Part shown: positions 19,241 to 28,391 of the stretch, piece by piece
How positions within the stretch are numbered: the first letter of the stretch is position 1
Layout of the letters: each line of letters begins with the position of its first letter
NCBI RefSeq assembly: GCF_900100665.1
Contig: NZ_FNCS01000005.1
Span: forward strand, 124,001-188,000
DNA from: Pelagibacterium luteolum
GTDB taxonomy: Bacteria > Pseudomonadota > Alphaproteobacteria > Rhizobiales > Devosiaceae
Reading direction: 5' to 3'
DNA: 64,000 nt
Made by a program: the position numbers and the translations under genes
The notes under the pieces: model-generated
The model's database searches: none
The model's input: only the letters and a program-made list of their open reading frames with translations
What the model was told of the DNA's origin: nothing

Positions 19241-19490
19241 GTATCTCGTACGCGCGGCGCCGAGTTGGCACGCGTCCTAGCCCAACTTGGGCCCACAGTC
19301 AAAGGCTCATTGTCTCCGCCGGGGCCTCGCCAGCCCTGCCCGTCCGGCTACAAACGCACGACATCATGGCGCATAAACAGGCATTCTGCACATATTTTAA
19401 TCGACCGCTGCACAATCAACTTCAGGCGGCACCTACGCCCGGCCCTCTATCCCCTTGGACTGTATGGAATTCCGACGCTTTAGTTGCGCT

Positions 19491-19506
19491 TGGCACGGCC
19501 CCTGCA
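19491..19506 (+). promoter_or_regulatory. Sigma-54 (RpoN) -24/-12 promoter of glnBA
   Basis: TGGCACGGCCCCTGCA matches the RpoN consensus TGGCAC-N5-TTGCA with one mismatch. It lies 43 bases before the glnB ATG. Two TGCAC half-sites at about 19386 and 19412 could belong to an NtrC enhancer. The rest of 19241-19548 shows no gene. Confidence 0.75.
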
Positions 19507-19536
19507 TTTGATGGCGCAACCAGTCCCGAACACTGA

Positions 19537-19887
<351 letters not shown>

Positions 19888-19973
19888 GGCTTCGCAGCAA
19901 GAGTCAGGCGTGCGACCCCTCTCCCTGGGTTCGCGTCGCTAAAACCCACAACACCAATTACTGGGGAACACTT

Positions 19974-21383
19974 ATGAGTTCATCTAAAGACCTGATCAAA
20001 CGGATCAAGGACGAAGGCATCAAATATGTCGACCTTCGCTTCACCGACCTGCGCGGCAAGCTGCAGCACGTCACCATGGACGTATCGGTCGTCGATGCGG
20101 AAATGTTCGAAGAAGGCGTTATGTTCGACGGCTCCTCGATTGCCGGCTGGAAGGCCATCAACGAGAGCGACATGGTCCTGATGCCGGACAATGATTCGGC
20201 TTATATCGACCCGTTCTTTTCGGCACCGACGCTGTGCGTGAACTGCGACATTCTCGAGCCGTCCACCTACCAGCCCTACAATCGCGACCCGCGCTCGATC
20301 GCCAAGAAGGCCGAAGCGTTCGTCAAGACCTCCGGCATCGGCGATTTCGTCGGCTTCGGTCCTGAACCCGAATTCTTCCTGTTCGACGACGTGAAGTACT
20401 CGACCTCGACCTACAACGTTGGCTTTTCGGTCGACTCGTCCGAACTCGGCTCCAATTCGGATTCCGATTACGAAGGCGGCAACACCGGTCACCACATCCC
20501 GCTCAAGAAGGGCTACTTCCCGGTTCCGCCCGTCGATAGCGCGCAGGATATCCGCGGTGAAATGCTCGAAGCGCTGGCTGCCATGGGCGTCACCGTTGAA
20601 AAGCACCACCACGAAGTGGCTTCGGCCCAGCACGAACTCGGCATCAAGTTCGCGCCGATGATCCAGTCGGCTGACCAGGTCCTGCTCTACAAGTACGGCG
20701 TGCAGCAGGTCGCCCAGTCCTATGGCAAGACCGCAACCTTCATGCCAAAGCCCGTATATGGCGACAACGGTTCGGGCATGCACTGCCACCAGTCGATCTG
20801 GAAGGACGGCAAGCCGCTCTTTGCCGGTGACGAATATGCCGGTCTCTCGATGGAGTGCCTTTATTACATCGGCGGCGTGATCAAGCATGCCAAGGCGATC
20901 AACGCTTTCACCAACCCAACCACCAACTCCTACAAGCGTCTGGTGCCTGGTTTCGAAGCCCCTGTGCTGCTGGCCTACTCGGCTCGCAACCGCTCAGCTT
21001 CGTGCCGCATCCCCTTCGGCCAGTCGCCGAAGTCCAAGCGCGTCGAAGTCCGCTTCCCCGATCCCCTTGCCAACCCATACCTCGCCTTTACGGCGCTGCT
21101 CATGGCTGGTCTCGACGGCATCAAGAACAAGATCCACCCGGGCGACCCGATGGACAAGGATCTCTACGAGCTGCCCAAGGAAGAGCTCAAGGACATCCCG
21201 ACCGTTTCCGCCTCGCTGCGTGAAGCTCTGGAAAACCTCTCGGCAGACCGCGACTTCCTCAAGGCCGGCGGCGTGATGGACGACGACTTCATCGACAGCT
21301 ACATCGACCTCAAGATGGAAGAAGTCATCCGCTTCGAGCACACCCCGCACCCCGTCGAATACGAAATGTACTATTCGGCATAG
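19974..21383 (+). CDS. glnA: Glutamine synthetase type I
   Basis: A 469-residue GSI-beta enzyme that makes glutamine from glutamate, ammonia and ATP in the cytoplasm. Visible landmarks are the N-terminal [13 protein letters not shown] latch region, the [12 protein letters not shown] metal site, the glutamate site [12 protein letters not shown] and the ATP site [17 protein letters not shown]. Tyr398 in DLYELP is the adenylylation site, so post-translational control is expected. It follows glnB by 86 bp and is closed by a terminator. Confidence 0.98.
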   Translation: MSSSKDLIKRIKDEGIKYVDLRFTDLRGKLQHVTMDVSVVDAEMFEEGVMFDGSSIAGWKAINESDMVLMPDNDSAYIDPFFSAPTLCVNCDILEPSTYQPYNRDPRSIAKKAEAFVKTSGIGDFVGFGPEPEFFLFDDVKYSTSTYNVGFSVDSSELGSNSDSDYEGGNTGHHIPLKKGYFPVPPVDSAQDIRGEMLEALAAMGVTVEKHHHEVASAQHELGIKFAPMIQSADQVLLYKYGVQQVAQSYGKTATFMPKPVYGDNGSGMHCHQSIWKDGKPLFAGDEYAGLSMECLYYIGGVIKHAKAINAFTNPTTNSYKRLVPGFEAPVLLAYSARNRSASCRIPFGQSPKSKRVEVRFPDPLANPYLAFTALLMAGLDGIKNKIHPGDPMDKDLYELPKEELKDIPTVSASLREALENLSADRDFLKAGGVMDDDFIDSYIDLKMEEVIRFEHTPHPVEYEMYYSA

Positions 21384-21419
21384 AGTGTCAGAAGCCTGTC
21401 ATTGGCTTCTCGAATATCG

Positions 21420-21446
21420 AAAGGGCTCCTCCGGGAGCCCTTTTTT
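21420..21446 (+). terminator. Rho-independent terminator of glnBA
   Basis: AAGGGCTCC and GGGAGCCCTT pair around a TCC loop and run into TTTTTT, 37 bases after the glnA stop. A second weaker stem (AGAAGCC/GGCTTCT) precedes it. Confidence 0.92.
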
Positions 21447-21629
21447 GTTGTCCGCCGAATTTCGCAATCACCACACCGTGAATTCTAGAATGGTGGCTAG
21501 ACCACCTACTACAATTTGCCTAGCATGTTAGCTTCGCTACGTCGGTGACCATCCCGTTCGGGGCAGGCCTCAAACCTGACGTCCAGCGATCAATCAAGCT
21601 GATAAACAGCTGCTGGAGGACGACTAGAC

Positions 21630-22076
21630 ATGACTGACTTCACTCTGAACGGGACGACGGTATCCGTCGACGTCCCCGAGGATACCCCTTTGCTTTGGGT
21701 GATTCGGGATGAGCTGGGCATGCACGGCACCAAATTCGGGTGTGGCGTTGCCGCCTGTGGTGCGTGCACAGTGCATCTCGATGGACAAATGACGCGCTCC
21801 TGCGTCACGACGCTCGGCAGCGTTGCCGGCCGTGAAGTCACCACCATCGAAGGCTTGGGCGACGAGCACCCGCTGCAACAGGCCTGGATCGAACATCAGG
21901 TTCCCCAGTGCGGTTACTGCCAGTCCGGCCAGATCATGTCTGCCGCAGCGCTGCTCGCCCAGAACCCGAGCCCGACGCGCGAAGAGATCAAGACTCACAT
22001 GAACGGCAATATCTGCCGCTGCGGCACCTATCCGCGCATTGTCGCGGCTATAGAATCCGTGAGCGAGGAAGCCTGA
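21630..22076 (+). CDS. Molybdenum hydroxylase small subunit, (2Fe-2S)-binding (IorA type)
   Basis: A 148-residue protein with two [2Fe-2S] clusters. The N-terminal ferredoxin-like fold has the [15 protein letters not shown] cysteine cluster (about residues 38-50, with Cys60 downstream). The helical C-terminal domain has [10 protein letters not shown] and [10 protein letters not shown]. It passes electrons from the molybdenum site of the adjacent large subunit. It starts 4 bases before position 21634 with GGAGG-like AGGACG upstream. The large subunit follows after 2 bp. The pair resembles isoquinoline 1-oxidoreductase or aldehyde oxidase-type enzymes. Confidence 0.93.
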   Translation: MTDFTLNGTTVSVDVPEDTPLLWVIRDELGMHGTKFGCGVAACGACTVHLDGQMTRSCVTTLGSVAGREVTTIEGLGDEHPLQQAWIEHQVPQCGYCQSGQIMSAAALLAQNPSPTREEIKTHMNGNICRCGTYPRIVAAIESVSEEA

Positions 22077-22078
22077 TC

Positions 22079-24289
22079 ATGAACACTCGCTTCACCTCCA
22101 AAACCACAAGCGCGATTGCCCTCAATCGTCGCAGCTTTCTCATCGGCACCGGCTCGCTGACCGTCGGCGTCGCATTCGGCAGTCTGGGCGCTGCGTCGGC
22201 CTTTGCCCAGGATGCGGCCTTTACGGAATCGTCCGAGGGCTTTCAGCCCAGCGTTTTCGTCAGCATCGAATTTGGCGGCGCCGTCCGCATTTTCTACAAC
22301 AAGGCCGAGATGGGTCAGGGCGTTCTGACCGGCCTGCCCATGATCATTGCCGAGGAAATGGACGCCGATTGGGCCAATGTGGTCATCGAGCGCGCCCCCG
22401 GCGTCGGGCCTTATGGCAATCAGGGCACTGTCGGCTCCACCTCGACATCGCGCCAGTTCACCGAGTTCCGTCTGATCGGAGCCCAGGTTCGCCGTGTTCT
22501 GATGATGAACGCCGCTGAAATGCTGGATGTGCCGCTCGAGGAATTGACGACCGAACCCCATGCCGTCGTGCATGCAGCTTCGGGCCAACGCCTCAACTAT
22601 GGCGAGATCGCCGCTGGCGGAAAGGTGCCCGATCCCCTGCCCGAGATGACCGAGGCCGACCTCAAGTCGCCGCAGGATTTCCGGATCATCGGGTCCCAGG
22701 ACATCAAGCGCTACGATATCCCCTCCAAGGTTAACGGAACTGCGGTCTTCGGCATCGACGTCGACGTGCCCGACATGCTCTATGGTGCCGTGCTGCGCGC
22801 TCCGGTCGCTGGCGAGGAACCCGTCGATATCGACGATGCTGCGGCTCTCGATGTCGCCGGCGTCGTGGCTGTCGTCCCGATGCTCAATGGCGTCGGCGTC
22901 GTCGCGGAAAGCCTCTACGCTGCCAAGGCCGGCGTTGCAGCGCTGGACGTCTCGTGGACCGACACGGCCTTCGCACGCGGCTTTAACAGCGATGCCGCGC
23001 TCGACGATGGCCTCGTAACCATTGATGACGACAACGCCGAATGGGTCGTGCAGGGCGAAGCCGGCGATTTCGACGCGGCCGAGCGCGTCGAGAAGCTGAC
23101 ATTCCGCACCAACATGGTCGCCCATGCCTGCATGGAGCCCATGAACGCCACCGTAATTGCCAATGACGACGGCTCGTTCGAGGTCTGGGCGGGCGTCCAG
23201 AACCCGAACATCGCCCTGGCCGCCGTGCGCGGCGCAGCGGGACGGGAAGATGCCGAGGTCGCGCTCAACGTCACGCTGCTCGGCGGTGGCTTTGGCCGTC
23301 GCAACGAGGCCGACTATGTGCGCGATGCCACTACCCTTGCGCTCGGCGTACCCGGCCGGCCCGTCAAGGTGGTCTGGACGCGCGAAGAAGACATCCATAA
23401 CGATCCGTTCCGTCCGCTCAGCGTGCAGCAGGTTCAGGCGGCCCTTGATGCCGATAACAACATCATCGGCTGGCGTCACCGCGTTTTGACCCCGGCCTAT
23501 GGGGCGGGCGATGCCACCACCACATTGGCGGCCGCGGAATTCGAAGGCTTCGATTTCCTCACCGCTGGCGGGGGATCGCATCCCTATACCGAACTGCGGC
23601 AGACCGAGTACATGCACATGCCGACCGGCATCAAGGTCGGTGCCTGGCGCGGCATTTCCGACAGCTACATGAAGTACGCGATCGAATCGATGATCGACCA
23701 TGTCGCAACACTGCGCGACGAAGACCCCGTTGCGTTCCGGCTCTCGATGCTCAGCGAAAACACCCGTGCGGCCGATATCATCCGCACCGTCGCCGACATG
23801 GCAGGCTGGGATTCCTTTGAAGCCCAGGAGGGTCGTGCCCTCGGCATCGGCTATTCGGACGCGCTCGGCTCGCACACCGCCTGCGTTGCCGACGTCTCGG
23901 TCGATCGCGAAACCGGCGTGCTGACCATCCACAAGATCTGGGCGGCCATCGATCCGGGCACGGTCGTCATGCCCGATCAGGTCGCGGCGCAGATCGAAGG
24001 CTCGATCATCTTCTCGCTTTCGCCCACGCTCAAGGAGATGGTGCGGTTCGCCGATGGCGTGCCGCAGGCCAACAATTTCTACGACTACCAGGTCATGCGC
24101 CAAAACGACGTGCCCGAGATCGAAGTTCGTGTCGTCTCGACTGATGCAGCTCCCGGCGGTGTCGGCGAAGCGGGCATTTCCCCGCTCGTGCCGGCCGTCA
24201 CCAACGCCATGAGCCGCGCGCTGGGCGGCGTGCATTTCGGCTACCTGCCGCTGCTGCCTGAAAAAGTGCTCGAAGCCATCGAGGCCTGA
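22079..24289 (+). CDS. Molybdenum hydroxylase large subunit (IorB type), Tat-exported
   Basis: A 736-residue molybdopterin-binding subunit. The N-terminus has a twin-arginine motif (NRRSFLIGTGSL) and a hydrophobic stretch ending ASAFAQ, so the folded pair is probably exported by Tat to the periplasm. Molybdopterin-binding landmarks include NKAEMGQGVLTGLPMIIAEE, GTVGSTSTSRQF, LGGGFGRRNEADYV and PGGVGEAGISPLVPAV, the last near the catalytic Glu. It oxidises an aldehyde or N-heterocycle that I cannot name. No cytochrome c subunit or XdhC-type chaperone lies next to it. A GC-rich inverted repeat follows at 24298. Confidence 0.92.
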   Translation: MNTRFTSKTTSAIALNRRSFLIGTGSLTVGVAFGSLGAASAFAQDAAFTESSEGFQPSVFVSIEFGGAVRIFYNKAEMGQGVLTGLPMIIAEEMDADWANVVIERAPGVGPYGNQGTVGSTSTSRQFTEFRLIGAQVRRVLMMNAAEMLDVPLEELTTEPHAVVHAASGQRLNYGEIAAGGKVPDPLPEMTEADLKSPQDFRIIGSQDIKRYDIPSKVNGTAVFGIDVDVPDMLYGAVLRAPVAGEEPVDIDDAAALDVAGVVAVVPMLNGVGVVAESLYAAKAGVAALDVSWTDTAFARGFNSDAALDDGLVTIDDDNAEWVVQGEAGDFDAAERVEKLTFRTNMVAHACMEPMNATVIANDDGSFEVWAGVQNPNIALAAVRGAAGREDAEVALNVTLLGGGFGRRNEADYVRDATTLALGVPGRPVKVVWTREEDIHNDPFRPLSVQQVQAALDADNNIIGWRHRVLTPAYGAGDATTTLAAAEFEGFDFLTAGGGSHPYTELRQTEYMHMPTGIKVGAWRGISDSYMKYAIESMIDHVATLRDEDPVAFRLSMLSENTRAADIIRTVADMAGWDSFEAQEGRALGIGYSDALGSHTACVADVSVDRETGVLTIHKIWAAIDPGTVVMPDQVAAQIEGSIIFSLSPTLKEMVRFADGVPQANNFYDYQVMRQNDVPEIEVRVVSTDAAPGGVGEAGISPLVPAVTNAMSRALGGVHFGYLPLLPEKVLEAIEA

Positions 24290-24297
24290 GTTAAGAT

Positions 24298-24317
24298 GGG
24301 GAGGGTCCGCCCTCCCC
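24298..24317 (+). terminator. Inverted repeat after the molybdenum hydroxylase genes
   Basis: GGGGAGGG and CCCTCCCC pair around a 4-nt loop, 9 bases past the stop codon. No long T-run follows, so termination strength is uncertain. Confidence 0.5.
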
Positions 24318-24442
24318 ATTATCCCGTCCATCGCGATCTCGATATCGTGAGGGCGCAGGGCCAACACTGCCCCACAAAAACCCTTCTTGCTCAGCACATC
24401 CCCTGCTCTATTGTTTTGACCATCGTGCGGGGCGCTCGACTT

Positions 24443-25465
24443 ATGAAATCATCGACATCGACTGGCGTTCTCGTGCTCTGCGCCGTGGCAGGCATCGCGT
24501 TCTCCGCGCCTCTCGTCGCGCAGGATGTGCCCGAACAGCTCACCGCGCTTCTCGACGAAGCCGACGATCTCGAAACACTGCGCACCGTCACGATTGCGCT
24601 CGATGGCGAAACCCTCATCGACCGCGGCTTTGACGGCTACACCTCGTCCGATCCCACCAACATCAAATCCGCCTCCAAGGTCATCGTCACCACGATGATC
24701 GGCATCGCCATCGACAAAGGATTGCTCGAGGGCGCCGACCAGCCGATCTCCGACATTTTGAGCGACCAGTTCCCCGCCGATCCCGACCCTCGCATCGAGG
24801 ACATCACGCTCAGCCATTTGATGTCCATGCAGGCCGGCCTCGAGGCCACGTCCGGGGCCAATTACGGCCGCTGGGTCACCAGTTCCAACTGGGTTCGCTC
24901 GGCGCTCGATCAATCCTTCGCGACCGATCCCGGCGGCGCGATGATCTATTCCACTGGCTCGACGCATCTGCTCTCGGCCATCCTCACCGAAGTGGGGGGC
25001 GACACCTCGCGCCAGCTGGCCCGCGACTGGTTCGATCCGATCGACGACTTCGCCATCACCGGCTGGGAGCGCGATCCGCAGGGCATCTATCTTGGCGGCA
25101 ACGAGTTCGCCATGACGCCCCTCTCGCTCCTCGCCTTCGGCGAAATGATCCGCAATGGCGGCGTCACTGCCGATGGCGAGCGCATCGTATCGGACGACTG
25201 GATCGAGCAATCCTGGGTTCAGCGCACCACATCGCGCTTTGGCGGCCATGGCTACGGCTATGGCTGGTTCCTCACCAATTTCGCCGACCATGACGTCCGC
25301 TACGCCTGGGGCTATGGCGGACAAATGCTCTACATCGTCCCCGAGCTCGACCTGACGGTCGTCATGACCTCCGATCCCAACAGCCCGTCAGGCGGCAATG
25401 GCTACCGCGACCGACTGCACGAATTGATGACAGAGATCATCGAAACCATCGACGCCGACGCCTGA
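24443..25465 (+). CDS. Exported serine hydrolase of the beta-lactamase/DD-peptidase (COG1680) family
   Basis: A 340-residue protein with an N-terminal signal peptide (VLVLCAVAGIAFSAPLVA-Q). The nucleophile motif SxxK is SASK in NIKSASKVIV. The second motif is Tyr-Ser-Thr (MIYSTGSTHLLS) in place of the usual YxN, and the late glycine-rich strand WGYGGQMLYIVPELDLTV replaces KTG. Family members include esterases, D-amino peptidases and class C-like enzymes; resistance activity is not implied. It is separated by 150 bp from the hydroxylase genes, so co-transcription is uncertain. Confidence 0.85.
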   Translation: MKSSTSTGVLVLCAVAGIAFSAPLVAQDVPEQLTALLDEADDLETLRTVTIALDGETLIDRGFDGYTSSDPTNIKSASKVIVTTMIGIAIDKGLLEGADQPISDILSDQFPADPDPRIEDITLSHLMSMQAGLEATSGANYGRWVTSSNWVRSALDQSFATDPGGAMIYSTGSTHLLSAILTEVGGDTSRQLARDWFDPIDDFAITGWERDPQGIYLGGNEFAMTPLSLLAFGEMIRNGGVTADGERIVSDDWIEQSWVQRTTSRFGGHGYGYGWFLTNFADHDVRYAWGYGGQMLYIVPELDLTVVMTSDPNSPSGGNGYRDRLHELMTEIIETIDADA

Positions 25466-25625
25466 TCGGTCACCCACCATCCCACGCCCTCCGACGCCTC
25501 TTTAGGAAAAAGAAAGCCAAGTGTGGCAACACAAATGGAGGGAAGCGTTCGCGTGCCGAATATGCGCCGGGCTTCTCTCGCGTGGCAGAAGCCGCGTTGC
25601 CAGCTTGTATGAGAAAGTCGGCTCC

Positions 25626-26519
25626 GTGTTTACGCAGCAGCAGTTGAGCGCAATCCTCTATTCCCTGCCCGATCCGGCCTTCATTCTCACGCGCAGCGGG
25701 CGGTATGCCGCCGTATTTGGCGGCAAGGACGTCAGGCACTACCATGACGGCAGCGGACTGGTAGGGCGCACCATGTCCGAGATGCTGAAAGACGAAAAAG
25801 CACGCTGGTTCGCCGGCGAGATCGAAAAAGCGCTCCAAAGCGGCGTGCTCCACATCGTTGAATATGAGCTGCGCGGCAGCGACGTCAAAGGCGCCGGCGA
25901 TGGCCCCAGCCATTCCATCTGGTTCGAAGGCCGCGTAAAAGCGCTCGATTTTCAGGTGGATGGCGAAGATGCGGTGGTCTGGATCGCCAGCAACATCACC
26001 GACAGGAACGAGGTTCAGCAAAAGCTGCGCCAATTGAGCGAAACCGACGCTCTGACCGGCCTATACATCCGTCGCAAGCTGCTCGAAACCCTGGATGACC
26101 GCCTGGCGATCTTTGAACGCGAACAGACCCAAACCTCGGTTCTGATCTTCGACCTCGACCATTTCAAAAGCCTCAATGACGCGCTGGGGCATCACGCCGG
26201 CGACGCCGCACTCGTCGAAATCGCGCGCCTCTGCCGCCAGCATCTGCGCCAGAGCGATGTGATCGCGCGGTTCGGCGGCGATGAGTTCGTCGTGGTCATG
26301 CCCGGCACCCATCGCGCCGAAGCGCTTGAAATTGCCGAGCGCCTGCGCGAAAACGTCCCCATCAGCCTCGAAGAAACCGTCCGCTACGCATCCACGATCA
26401 GCGGCGGTATCAGCGAATTCGGTTCCCCCGATCGCAGCTCCAACGAGATCCTCGCCCGCGCCGATGCCGGCATGTACCAATCCAAACGCGCGGGCCGCAA
26501 TCGCGTCTCGGCGCTGTAG
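25626..26519 (+). CDS. PAS-GGDEF diguanylate cyclase
   Basis: A 297-residue cytoplasmic signalling protein. The PAS domain (about residues 5-125) begins LSAILYSLPDPAFILTRSGR and ends at the DITDRN-like junction SNITDRNEVQ. The GGDEF domain starts at LSETDALTGLYIRRKL and has an intact active site GGDEF in ARFGGDEFVVVMP. The allosteric inhibitory site RxxD (RQSD) lies five residues upstream, so it should make c-di-GMP with product feedback. The GTG start at 25626 puts MFTQQQL before the PAS domain; a GTG at 25521 is an alternative. The gene tail is repeated as a relic at 28314. Confidence 0.9.
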   Translation: MFTQQQLSAILYSLPDPAFILTRSGRYAAVFGGKDVRHYHDGSGLVGRTMSEMLKDEKARWFAGEIEKALQSGVLHIVEYELRGSDVKGAGDGPSHSIWFEGRVKALDFQVDGEDAVVWIASNITDRNEVQQKLRQLSETDALTGLYIRRKLLETLDDRLAIFEREQTQTSVLIFDLDHFKSLNDALGHHAGDAALVEIARLCRQHLRQSDVIARFGGDEFVVVMPGTHRAEALEIAERLRENVPISLEETVRYASTISGGISEFGSPDRSSNEILARADAGMYQSKRAGRNRVSAL

Positions 26520-26642
26520 GAGAAAGAGCGGTCGCGTCCGCCCCTGCCCGTCCATAACCCAACTTTGCAATGTTAAAAATCTTTGACTTTACGTTTGCAG
26601 TGTTTTACACCTTGTAAAACTTGGATAACATTGGAGTCCCCG

Positions 26643-27107
26643 ATGAGCATGCGTGAAAAGGTGGCGTGGATTTCCACGCTGACGGCTCTGGTCATTTTCG
26701 GATATTATTTCTGGAGTGTCTTATCGGACTTCGGCCAGCGGCAGCTCGACGGCGACGTGCTGTTCTGGCGCTTTATATGGTGCCTCGGCATTGCAGTGGC
26801 CATCATGCTGCCGGCGTCCCTGCTTGCGGCCTGGATCGGCAAGCAGCAATTTGATCCCCCACCCGACGAGATGGAACAAGCCATCGAGCGGCGTTCCTAC
26901 CGCGCGGGGTTCGGCGTTCTCGAAGTCTCTCTCATCGCGATCATCCTCCTGAGTGGCTGGATTGCTGAGATGGCCCGCGCCGATTATCCGGTCGACGCTG
27001 CCGGCGCCACGAGCGTCATAATGGTCAACCTTCTGCTGTTCGCAATGGCTCTCGCCGGCGTCCTGCGCGAAATCCAAATTATCGTCGCATACCGGCGCTA
27101 CGCGTGA
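26643..27107 (+). CDS. Membrane protein coupled to an XRE regulator
   Basis: A 154-residue inner-membrane protein with four hydrophobic segments: about residues 8-28, 40-65, 95-115 and 122-142. A charged loop (GKQQFDPPPDEMEQAIERRS) lies in the middle. GGAG 6 nt before the ATG fixes the start. Its TGA overlaps the ATG of the next gene (TGATG), so the membrane protein and the helix-turn-helix protein are translationally coupled. Similar pairs of a small multi-pass membrane protein with a YozG-like regulator are widespread, but their role is not established. Confidence 0.8.
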   Translation: MSMREKVAWISTLTALVIFGYYFWSVLSDFGQRQLDGDVLFWRFIWCLGIAVAIMLPASLLAAWIGKQQFDPPPDEMEQAIERRSYRAGFGVLEVSLIAIILLSGWIAEMARADYPVDAAGATSVIMVNLLLFAMALAGVLREIQIIVAYRRYA

Positions 27108-27331
27108 TGGTTGCCCCGCCACCCATCACCAACACGATCCGTCGGCTGCGGTTCGATCACGGCGAGATGACCCAGCAGCAACTGGCCGATCGGATCGGCG
27201 TAACCCGCCAGACGGTGGCAGCGATCGAGCAGAACAAATACTCGCCGTCCCTTGAGGCCGCTTTCCGCATTGCGGAGGTGTTCGGTGTCGAGATCGGGCA
27301 AGTCTTCCAGTGGACGAAATCCGGCTCCTGA
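27107..27331 (+). CDS. XRE-family helix-turn-helix transcriptional regulator (YozG-like)
   Basis: A 74-residue minimal DNA-binding protein that is almost wholly one HTH_3 domain: MTQQQLADRIGVTRQTVAAI with recognition helix VTRQTVAAIEQNKYSPS. It matches the short YozG/YgzD subgroup (IRRLRFDHGEMTQQQLA). The start overlaps the stop of the membrane protein gene. It probably autoregulates this pair, perhaps responding to the membrane partner, an inference from coupling alone. An in-frame GTG 3 bases upstream is an alternative start. Confidence 0.9.
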   Translation: MVAPPPITNTIRRLRFDHGEMTQQQLADRIGVTRQTVAAIEQNKYSPSLEAAFRIAEVFGVEIGQVFQWTKSGS

Positions 27332-27349
27332 GCCGCCAAGGAGGTTTCC

Positions 27350-28312
27350 ATGCAAGCATGGTTCGCGCGCCGATATGGCGGCGTTGACGTTTTGCGGCTG
27401 GAAGAGCTCGCAACACCCACGCCGCGCGCCGGTCAACTGCTGATCCGCGTTCACGCCACCACGGTCAATTCCGCTGATGTGCGCGTTCGGGCCTGCAATT
27501 TTCCCAGGGGCACCAAAACCATCGGCCGCCTGGTTCTGGGGTGGAACGGCCCCCGCCAACCCATGCTTGGCACCGAACTGGCTGGTGTCGTCGAAGCGGT
27601 AGGGCCCGGTGTCAACCGGTTCCGCTCAGGCGATAAAGTCTTCGCGTTCCCTGGCGGCAAGATGGGATCGCATGCCCAGTTTGTCGTTATGTCAGAAAAC
27701 GGGCCGGTCGCGCATATCCCCGAGGGACTGGACTTTGCTTCCGCCGCGTCCCTCAGCTTCGGCGGCACCACGGCCCTCCATTTTCTCCGCGCCGCCCGGC
27801 TTCGGCCAGACGACTCCCTGCTCGTGCTCGGCGGATCGGGCGCAGTGGGACTGGCCATGGTCCAGCTTGGCCGCCATCAAGGTGCAAAGGTCACCGCAAC
27901 CACCAGCACGCTTAACTGCGAGCTCGTGGCCGATCATGGCGCAAACAGCGTCATCGATTACACGACGCCGCCTGTGTCCGGGCGCTATGACATCATTGCC
28001 GACACCGTCGGCGCGATGAATTTCACCACGGCCCAGGATGTCCTCAAGCCCCATGGTCGCTATCTGGCAATTGCCGGCGGCCTCGCCGAAATGGTCGGCG
28101 CACTGCGCCCTGGGCCGCACAACACGAAAATGATTGCCGGCCCGGCCACCGAGAGCCTCCAAGACATCACCGAACTCGCCCGCCTGTTCGGCGCCGGCCA
28201 TTTCCGCTCCCATATCGACCACGTCTATTCATGGCCCGACCTGCCAGCCGCCCACGCCCATGCCGACACCGGCCGCAAACGCGGCAGCGTCGTGGTGACT
28301 CTCAGGGAATAG
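27350..28312 (+). CDS. MDR-family NAD(P)-dependent oxidoreductase (quinone oxidoreductase-like)
   Basis: A 320-residue zinc-independent medium-chain dehydrogenase/reductase. The N-terminal GroES-like fold includes MLGTELAGVVEAVGPGVNRF and GDKVFAFPGGKMGSHAQFVV. The Rossmann fold carries the nucleotide motif LGGSGAVGLAMVQLG near residue 165. No catalytic-zinc Cys/His set is seen, so it should reduce quinones or activated alkenes with NAD(P)H. AAGGAGG stands 7 nt before the ATG. It follows the XRE gene by 18 bp and may share its transcript. Confidence 0.88.
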   Translation: MQAWFARRYGGVDVLRLEELATPTPRAGQLLIRVHATTVNSADVRVRACNFPRGTKTIGRLVLGWNGPRQPMLGTELAGVVEAVGPGVNRFRSGDKVFAFPGGKMGSHAQFVVMSENGPVAHIPEGLDFASAASLSFGGTTALHFLRAARLRPDDSLLVLGGSGAVGLAMVQLGRHQGAKVTATTSTLNCELVADHGANSVIDYTTPPVSGRYDIIADTVGAMNFTTAQDVLKPHGRYLAIAGGLAEMVGALRPGPHNTKMIAGPATESLQDITELARLFGAGHFRSHIDHVYSWPDLPAAHAHADTGRKRGSVVVTLRE

Positions 28313-28313
28313 C

Positions 28314-28391
28314 GGAAATCTCCGAAGCCGTGCCCATGCCGGCATTTACCAATCAAAACACGCTGGCCGCAATCGCGTCTCGGCGCTGTAG
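28314..28391 (+). pseudogene. Relic of a GGDEF gene 3' end
   Basis: In frame this stretch encodes HAGIYQSKHAGRNRVSAL and a TAG stop. The intact diguanylate cyclase ends DAGMYQSKRAGRNRVSAL and TAG at 26463-26519. The two DNA segments are close to 90% identical over about 57-64 bases, with mostly conservative differences, and fainter similarity extends a few bases both ways with a 2-nt gap. Nothing of the rest of a GGDEF domain is present upstream, where the MDR gene ends at 28312. It is a decayed copy of the gene tail. Confidence 0.8.

Noticed and set aside
19266-19281. A second TGGCAC sequence upstream of glnB
   Set aside because: The -12 half reads CTAGC in place of TTGC, and the site is about 280 bases from the gene. 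The element at 19491 is far better.
22028-24397. A 789-codon open frame opposite the molybdenum hydroxylase large subunit
   Set aside because: It is antisense to a gene with clear family motifs. The translation is rich in His, Asp and Gly without domains.
24443-25465. Interpretation of the SxxK hydrolase as a resistance beta-lactamase
   Set aside because: The YxN and KTG motifs are altered, and the COG1680 family is functionally diverse. Only serine hydrolase is supported.
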